IMG/VR virus record: IMGVR_UViG_3300032224_000208
Location: 1 to 44,963 of that record
DNA from: a virus
Direction: 5' to 3' (one strand)
DNA: 44,963 bases
Below are positions 33,701-42,700 of this stretch, piece after piece. Position 1 is the stretch's first letter. Each line of letters starts with the position of its first letter. The position numbers and the translations under genes are program-made. Under the pieces are notes generated by a model. The model made no database searches. It saw only the letters and a program-made list of their open reading frames with translations, and had not been told where the DNA came from.

Positions 33701-36700
33701 ATATTCTGTAACACAAACTGTAATACAGGGTCACGACGGTAGTATTACTGTTGCCTATGGAGACAGCAGAGACGACATACTTTTAGAATACGAGAAACGT
33801 GTTTATAATAATCTCAAAACTAGATACAATCCAGATTTACTAGATATTAATTCAGTATTGGCAGGTGGTTTCAGAAATAATCCGTTCTCATATTTTGAAA
33901 TTTCTAGGATACTTGAGAAAGAATTTTTAAAATGGGCAGGATTCTACGGGTTTGATTATACAGCCAATAATCTAGTAGACGATAATCCTAAGACATATAA
34001 TTATAGATCGGCACTAAATTATGTAACTGGTCGACCACTGCCCGGACACTGGAGAGGGATATACAAATATTTCTACGACACCGATCGACCTCATACATGT
34101 CCTTGGGAAATGCTGGGATTCACAGTTCAACCCATGTGGTGGGAAAACATCTACGGCCCTGCTCCTTATACCAGAGGAAACCTGCTGTTATGGGAGGATT
34201 TAGCCGCAGGAAAAGTTGCCGATCCAGACAATACATCGATTAATCCTCTTTATATTAGACCTGGACTGTTAGATATGATTCCGGTAGATGATGCTGGTAA
34301 TTTATTAGATCCTGGATTTGCCAACGCGGCATTAAATGTAAATCCTATTAATATTTCTGATAATTGGGAATTTGGAGATCAAGGACCGACAGAAACCGCG
34401 TGGAGACGCAGTTCATTATGGCCATTTACAGTTCAAATTTTATTAGCAGTAACACGACCTGCTGACTATTTCTCTCTTATGTTTGATACAAGCAGGATGA
34501 AAAAGTCATTAGCTGGTCAATATGTTTATACTGATACTGGTACATTTTTAACTCCTAACAATTTATCAATTTACGGTGACAACGGAATGCTGGCTGCTGG
34601 ATATATCGCATTGTTAGTTGAAGCTGGCCGTCAGACAACTAAAAATTATATAAGCAATCTAAAAGAAGAATTAGGTTCAATTAATTTACAACTGTTACAT
34701 AAAGTAGGCGGATTTGTCAGTAAAGACAAATTAGAAATTACTATTGATTCAGTTAGTCCTACTACCGCTAATCCTGGAGTAAATTTAAATAATGAAGATT
34801 ACACGATATTCTTAAATCAAGGTAGTCCAATCGCAGTTCAAAGTATTTCAGGATTGATAATTCAACATACTGATGCTGGTTACGTATTGAAAGGATATGA
34901 TAGAACCTATCCGTATTTTACTATATATCGTCCCGAGTATACACAAACTGATGTAACATTAACTGTTGGAGGAAAGTCTGAGCCCTATGTTGAGTGGAAG
35001 CCATCGTCATTATTAAACGACGGTGCTATTCAAATTGGTGTAGCCGAGACATCACCTTCTGGCAGTTCTTTTTATCAAACTGGTCAAGTAGTATCCTATA
35101 ATAACGGCTGGTATAGAGTTAAGGTATCGCATACTAGCGGATCAACTTTTAACGGTTTGTACTTTACACAGATATCAGGTCCAAATTTAATTGGTGGCGT
35201 TAGTGTAATAAAACCTAGAAAATTTGAAAAACTAGAGACCTTAATTCCCTATGGTACTGTGTTCTCTACAGTACAAGATGTATATGATGTTATCTGCGGA
35301 TACAGTGAATGGCTAACCAGTCAAGGATTTGTATTCGACGAATTCCAACCTGACCTAAGTCAAATACTTAATTGGGAATACGCCGCTAAAGAATTCCTAT
35401 ATTGGTCGAGCCAAGGATGGGCAGTTAATAGTGTAATCACGATTAGTCCATTTGCTAACGGGTTGAAATATCAAAATCCAAATGGAATTGTTGATAATGT
35501 ATTAAATCGGTTTTATGAATACAGCATATTAAAAGCCGACGGAACAGTTCTTCCTTCAAATAAATTAAGTCTACAACGTCTTGATAATATATTTAAAATT
35601 AAAACAGTAAACACACTTGACGGCATTTATTTTGCTCAATTAAATGTTATACAAAAAGAACACAATATTATTTTAAACAACGCAAGTTATTTCAATGATA
35701 TTATCTACGATATCGAATCAGGATATCGTCAACATAGAATTAAACTAAAAGGATTTAGAACAGCAAATTGGTCTGGCAGTTTAAACAGTCCTGGGTTCGT
35801 ATACGACGAAGCTGTTGTTACAGACTGGACAGCCTATACTGATTACAATGTAGGAGACATTACTAGATTTAATGGCAACTACTATAGTGCCGCTACAAAG
35901 ATTAACGGAACAAGTACGTTTGTCTTCAATAATTGGGAAGTTCTTGGTAGCAAGCCAGTTACACAATTATTACCTAATTTCGATTATAAGATCAGTCAGT
36001 TTGAAGATTTTTATAGTTTAGATATTGATAGTTTTGATGCCGGTCAGCAAAAACTTGCGCAACATCTAGTTGGATATAGTCCAAGGACATATCTTGACAA
36101 TATCTTCACGGATCAAATTACACAATATAAATTCTATCAAGGATTTATTAAAGAAAAAGGTACCCGTAATACAATCAATAGATTAGACAAGGCCAGTTTA
36201 GTAAGCCTACAAACTAGTATTGATTTCAATGAAGAATGGGCGTTTAGAATTGGTGACTACGGAAGTTTTACAACTAATCAAAATATTGAAGTATCTCTGG
36301 ATCAACAGGCTTTCAAAGAAAATCCTCAAATTATAAATTTCGTTGATCAAACACCTTATCAACCAAACAACTTTTCAATTTACAAAACTGAAAGTGATTT
36401 ATTGTTTAAGCCTGACAATTATGATAATAATCCTTTTGCCGTTACTATGTTTGAGGATCTTGATCCTGATACAATATTGCCTACAGCAGGCTATGTTCGT
36501 ATAGATGAAGTAGATGCTACGGCATATAGCAAAGCTAGTCTGCTTGATATTGCTAATAATAGGAGTATTAATGAAGGCACTAGCATATGGTTAGGATTTA
36601 GAGAAGACGGTGAGTGGGATGTTTATAGATATACCTTAACAAATATACGTATAACCAACGCGGTATTGACATTTCCTGGGTCATACATGACCCTCACAAC

Positions 36701-39700
36701 AAATTATTCTCATAATTTGAATGTGGGTGATATTATTTCAATAAGTCAGTTTAGCACTGAAATTGATGGGGTATTCCTTGTAAGGTCAGTTGAGGACTAT
36801 AATCAGATTACTGTTGTTACGAGTCTAAATTCTATCAGCAATACTTTCCAGCCTGCTGTAGGACTTCTATATAAATTTGCTTCATCGAGACATGCTAGTC
36901 TTGATGCTCTAGCAAATAATCCCTTATTGGTGAAATATAATGCCGGCGAAAGAGTCTGGATCGATAAATTAGTTCCAGGATCAGACGATCGTTGGTCAGT
37001 ATACCAAAAAACAGATGCTTATACAAAAACTACAGCTACGAATTATGATCCTGGTATAAGTCTAGTTAGTAATCAAACGTTTGGTAGTAAAATTGCGGTC
37101 AATGATATGGCCGGAGTTGTCATGGTCGGATCTCCAACATACCAGTCTACTATCAACTCAGGTGGCCATGTTAGTGTCTACAGGAAATTTGGAACAGATA
37201 ATAAACAATTAACAAAATTATTAAATGTTCAATTATCTAATTCTCAGTTGACATCCAATAAATTAGGAACAAGTATAACATCTTACTACAATGGTAGTGA
37301 TCCGTTACATCCTACTATAGATATTATTGCCGGCGCACCTGGTGGTAGAGGACTGGTGAAAATTGTAAGATTAAATCTTATTAATTTAACCTCCTATGAA
37401 GTTGCTGTAATACTTTCTCCTACTACTGATAAGTCTTTTGGACAAGATGTATACCTAGCACCAAATGGTGTATTGTATATTGGTGCTCCTGGAGAGGGTA
37501 AAGTTTATTATGTAGCTGACTATAATGTATCTACTACTCCTACCGTATTAGCTACTCACGCTGTAGGTTATGGAACAAGTATAAGCGGATCAGGAAATGT
37601 AATTTCTGTAGGTAGCCCTGCTGAAGATTTAGTATATGTATATACTAATACTACTCCTAAAGAAACTATTACCTGTCCGTCTGCGTATGTTGCTGGGTAT
37701 TTTGGTAAGAAAGTGGCAATGGCAAATGATGGTACATTATTTGTTTCTAGTGATACTGGTCAGAGAGTATTTGTCTATTCAACTGGATCGACGTACTCTT
37801 TATTCCAAACAATTACTGCTCCGGATCTGGCTAACGATACTGCGTTCGGAGTTGACATCGGAGTCAACGGTACTAGTTTAGTCATTAGTTCGGCAGGTAC
37901 AGGCATAGGTAGTGTTGCGTTTGATACAAACAAATCTGGTACAAATTTTGACAGTTCTAGCACTACCTTTATCAATAAGATAAATTCTTCTGGTAACGTC
38001 TATGTTTATAATAAACTATCGACGCAATATGTGCTTGGCCAGACTCTCAAAGAAGACCAACCTGCGAATCAATCTGCTTATGGTTATTCAGCAACTATAG
38101 GCAACGGTTATATTATCGTCGGAGCGCCGGGACAAGTTTCATCATCTAGTATCCAGACAGGAAAAATTTATATATTTGATCAAAAGGCAGGTGTTAACCA
38201 ATCTTGGAATCAAATTCATATTGAAGAAGATGTTGTTGATGTAAGATTAATAAATCGAGCCTTTACACTAGATAATGTAAATGATAAAATCGTTGATTAT
38301 TTAGAAATAATTGATCCAGTTAAGGGACGAATTCCTGGCAATGCCGAACAAGAAATCAAGTATAAGACAGTATTTGATCCTGCAGTCTACAGCATCGGAA
38401 TTACAGGAACGGTTAATGATACCAAGACAAATTGGTTAGATGATCATATAGGGGAACTATGGTGGGATCTAAGCAATGCCAAATATGTAAACTATGAACA
38501 AGGAGATTTAGAATTCCGTCGCAATAATTGGAATCGATTATTCCCAGGCTGTTCTATCGATGTCTATGAATGGGTCCGTTCTAAGTATCTACCTAGCCAA
38601 TGGTCTGCCTTGGCAGACACTAACGAAGGACTAGCACAAGGAATCAGCGGCCAGCCTAAATTTGTTGACAATTCCGTTATTAGTATCAAACAGATCTACA
38701 ATGCGACAAGTGGAGGTTTTACTAACGTTTATTACTACTGGGTTAAAAATAAAACAACTGTACCGACTCAGCTTAACAGACGGATCAGTGGATTTGAGGT
38801 AGCAAATTTAATTGCTGACCCCAAGGCACAGGGATTAAAATATGCCAGCATGATTTCTAAAAATGCCTTGATGCTGACAAATATTAAACCTACACTAAAA
38901 GATAATTCAATAAATCTTTCTGTAGAAATTGATTTAATAGACAACGATGTCAAGAAGCATACCGAATGGTTGCTTCTGAGAGAAAATGATCCTACTAGTG
39001 TTTTAGAAATTTCAAGTGCTTTGACACAGAAATTATTAGACAGTTATCTAGGAAGAGATCCTCTAGGTAATCCAGTGCCTGATCCTAATTTGCCTGATAG
39101 ACAAAAATATGGAATCGGATTTAGACCTCGTCAAAGCATGTTCAAAGATAGACTAGGAGCATTACGTACACTCTTAGAATATATAAACTCTATTTTTAAG
39201 AATTTATTAATTAACGAAACAGGTTATAATTTTTCAAGCCTATACGCAAAAGAACAACCAGAAGATTCTGCCGACGGGACATGGGATATAACAGTCTTTG
39301 ATAATATTGCCCGTTCTCAAATTGTTACAAGATATTGGAGACAAGGCCAGATTCAGATCAATCTAAAAAATGGACGGATTGACACCGTTGATATTATAGA
39401 TTCTGGATTTGACTATGGTCGACTGTCTGGAATAGATACTGATGAGTTTGGAAATTACACTACATGGAGAGGGCCAGTGGTCACTTTCTTAGGTGACGGA
39501 GCCGGCGCCGAAATTAGAACTATCATCGATTCTAATGGTAGTATTATTGATACAGTAATAGTCAACAGAGGATCGGGGTATACATATATCACTCCTTCAG
39601 TTCGACCACATGCTGTGATTGTAACTCTTGATGATACTGTGAACAATCGATGGAGCAAATATCTGTGGAGTTATGATTCAAAGACATATACTAGGGTTCA

Positions 39701-42700
39701 TACACAGAGCTATGATGTGACCAATTATTGGAAGTATATTGATTGGTCTAGTTCTGATTATATAAAAAATAGAACTATAACAAAAACATTGGACTACACT
39801 TATCAACTGCCAATTATATCTGTACCAGTTGGGTCATATGTTAGGATTAATAATCCCGGAGACGGAAAGTACATCATTTTAAAGAAATTAGATGTGGCTA
39901 ATTATCCGGGAACATTTAATACAGAATACGATATTGTGTTTAAAGAGCAGGGAACAATACAATTCCTGGATTCTATATGGAACAGTTCTCTCAATAATTA
40001 CGGCTATGACAGTTCGTCGTCTTGGGATCAAACGCCATTCAGCCAGTCTAATGACAAAGAAGTCGAATTAATTACTCAGGCATTGCTGATCGATATTTTG
40101 AATGGTCAATTACAGATATATAATAATATACTATGGTTTAAGGCTGTAAAGTATGCGTTAACTGAACAAAAATTCTTAGACTGGGCGTTTAAAACCAGCT
40201 TCATCTACGTTAATCATAACGCCGGAAAATTAGATCAGCGTCCCACATACAAACTTCAAAATACAAGTTATTATGAAAGTTATATCAATGAAACCAAGCC
40301 TTATCACACTAAAATAAGGAACTTCAAGAGCATATATACTGCTAGCGAAACAACAACAGCATATCCTACAGACTTTGATATGCCTTCTTATTATAACACA
40401 GCATCAAATACATTTGGTGTTGTATCGATGGGAAATCCTTTGTTGTTACAACAGCCCTATGTAAATTGGTTTACTAATTATACATTTACAGTATCTAATG
40501 TCATAGTCTATGACGGCGGTAGTGGATATAGAACTCCACCTCAAGTTAATCTAGTTAGCGTCGACGGCGATCCCGGATTTGGCGCCAAAGCCAATGCCTA
40601 TATTGCTCTAGGACAGGTCACGCAGATTATTGTTACAGATCCCGGGCAGGGCTATGTGACAGCGCCTATTGTTCAAATTGTCGGCGGCGGAAATGCTAAT
40701 CTAGTTCCTGCCAGAGCCAGTGCTAGAATATCAAACGGCAAGGTGCGTAACAATACTATCAAAATGAAATTTGACCGTGTTAGTGGGTCAAATGAGATAG
40801 GAGAAAGGCGAACAGTTGATACATTTACTGGAGATGGTAGTAGCCGTGAATACCAATTAACATGGTATCCTGAATCAGTGATTTCAAACTTCACAGTCAA
40901 GCGTAACGGTATCTTAGTATTATCGAGCAAGTATAGTTTAAGCAATTATACAGCCGAATATAACGGATATACTAAAAAATATTCTATTATCGTACTAGGA
41001 TTTATTCCAGATGCAGGAGATGTAATTACAGTTTCCTACAATAAGAATATTGATCTATATCATGCTGTAGATAGGATTAGAGATTATTATTCTCCAACGT
41101 CTGGCATGCCGGGAAATACTGCTACCATGTTAATGACTGGATTAGAATATCCGGGAGTTACTATTGACACCCTACCGATGAAAAATTCTTCCGGATGGGA
41201 CACGATAGGTTGGGATTCTAATACATGGGACGATTATGACCTAGCTGAAGGATTTTATTCTACATTTGGATCTCCAACGAATAAAGTATTCCAATTACCA
41301 TATACTCCTAAGACGGGTCAAAAACTTAACATTTACGTTACTACAACGTCAACTGGCGAGATCGTAACACGTAGAATAGATGATCCTTATTTTGGAACCA
41401 CTGCGTCAACAAATATCTACGCAACTACTTCAACATTTATTGGTAACGGGCAAACCAGTGTAATCAACATCGGAACATTGACCACTGTTGATACTATCAT
41501 TGATTTTAGACTATCAGGTCAAGACGGTGCTGTAACACCAAATGATGTTGATATTGATACTTTTATCTATGGTGGAACTTGGACAAATGCTCTAACAACC
41601 AGTGACGGGTTAACTGATGTCAACATAGAAGGCGATGGGTTTGTAACTCCTGATAACAGCTATGGCCCAGAAGAAAATCTACCAGGTCGTGTAAGTGACA
41701 CATTGGGAATAAGTGTGTACTCACGTCCTTCAACGTCATCACCTGTTGTTACCAGTAGAAAATATATTGTTGACGGATCTAATTTGACCTTAGACATTGG
41801 AGTCAAACCAGCAAACAGTGCCAGCATACAAGTACTGTTGGGAGAAAGTTTGTTAAATCAAGGAATAGATTATTCAATAGATTTTGCTAATGATCAAATT
41901 TTATTGTTTACAGCGACCAATACTGTGTCAACATCTACAGATGTCAGTGGACCATATTTTTCTTCAAACACTATTGGTCCTCGAAAAGAAGGGTACTTCT
42001 CTCAAATCGCTCAGTTTAACGCAGATGACTCATACCAGGGTCCTTATGATTTAGGATTTGAGTGGAATATGTTTGGTTCTAAGTTTACTCAGTTATACAT
42101 TGGAACAAATGGCTACTTGACATTTGGCGGGGGCTCGTCATTGTATTCTCCGGTTGAGGTCGGGGTATTACCTTATGCCGCTATCTACGTAGAGTACACT
42201 GACCTATGGGAAGGGTACGGTCCTAGCGGGCAACCGTTATCAAGCGGTGAAACTCCTGGTATATTTTATTCAACAGGCACTATAGGAAAATTCAAATATT
42301 TCAGAATGAGATTCCAGGGATCGCATTATATTGAAAGAACCCAAACTCCTACAATTCCTACCTATGATTATGAATGTACTCTATATAGTGACGGAGTTAA
42401 TCAGTATGTTGAAAACATCTATGAAATCATTCCTAGCACAGTGCGCGGATTAGGGTCTAATGATATTGGCGCAGTATTTGGAATCGCCGGTCCAGGCTCT
42501 ATTGGTAATCCGGGATCGGGCGTTGCTGTTAGTCCAAGAGATGTTGCCAATAACACTAGCCATGTATTCTATAGTACAAATAATGGCGGTAATTGGAAAT
42601 ATGCTGGCAAAGGAAGTTTTGATGCTTTCAAACAACAAGGTCAGGTCATTTCGATTAACACATCTTCTCCTAAGGCGTTATCTATAACAACACTAGGAGT

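Noticed and set aside
37636-37881. Small plus-strand frame inside the giant gene, and similar ones on either strand (42460-42687, 40673-40945)
   Set aside because: Out-of-frame shadows of the giant coding sequence without start signals.
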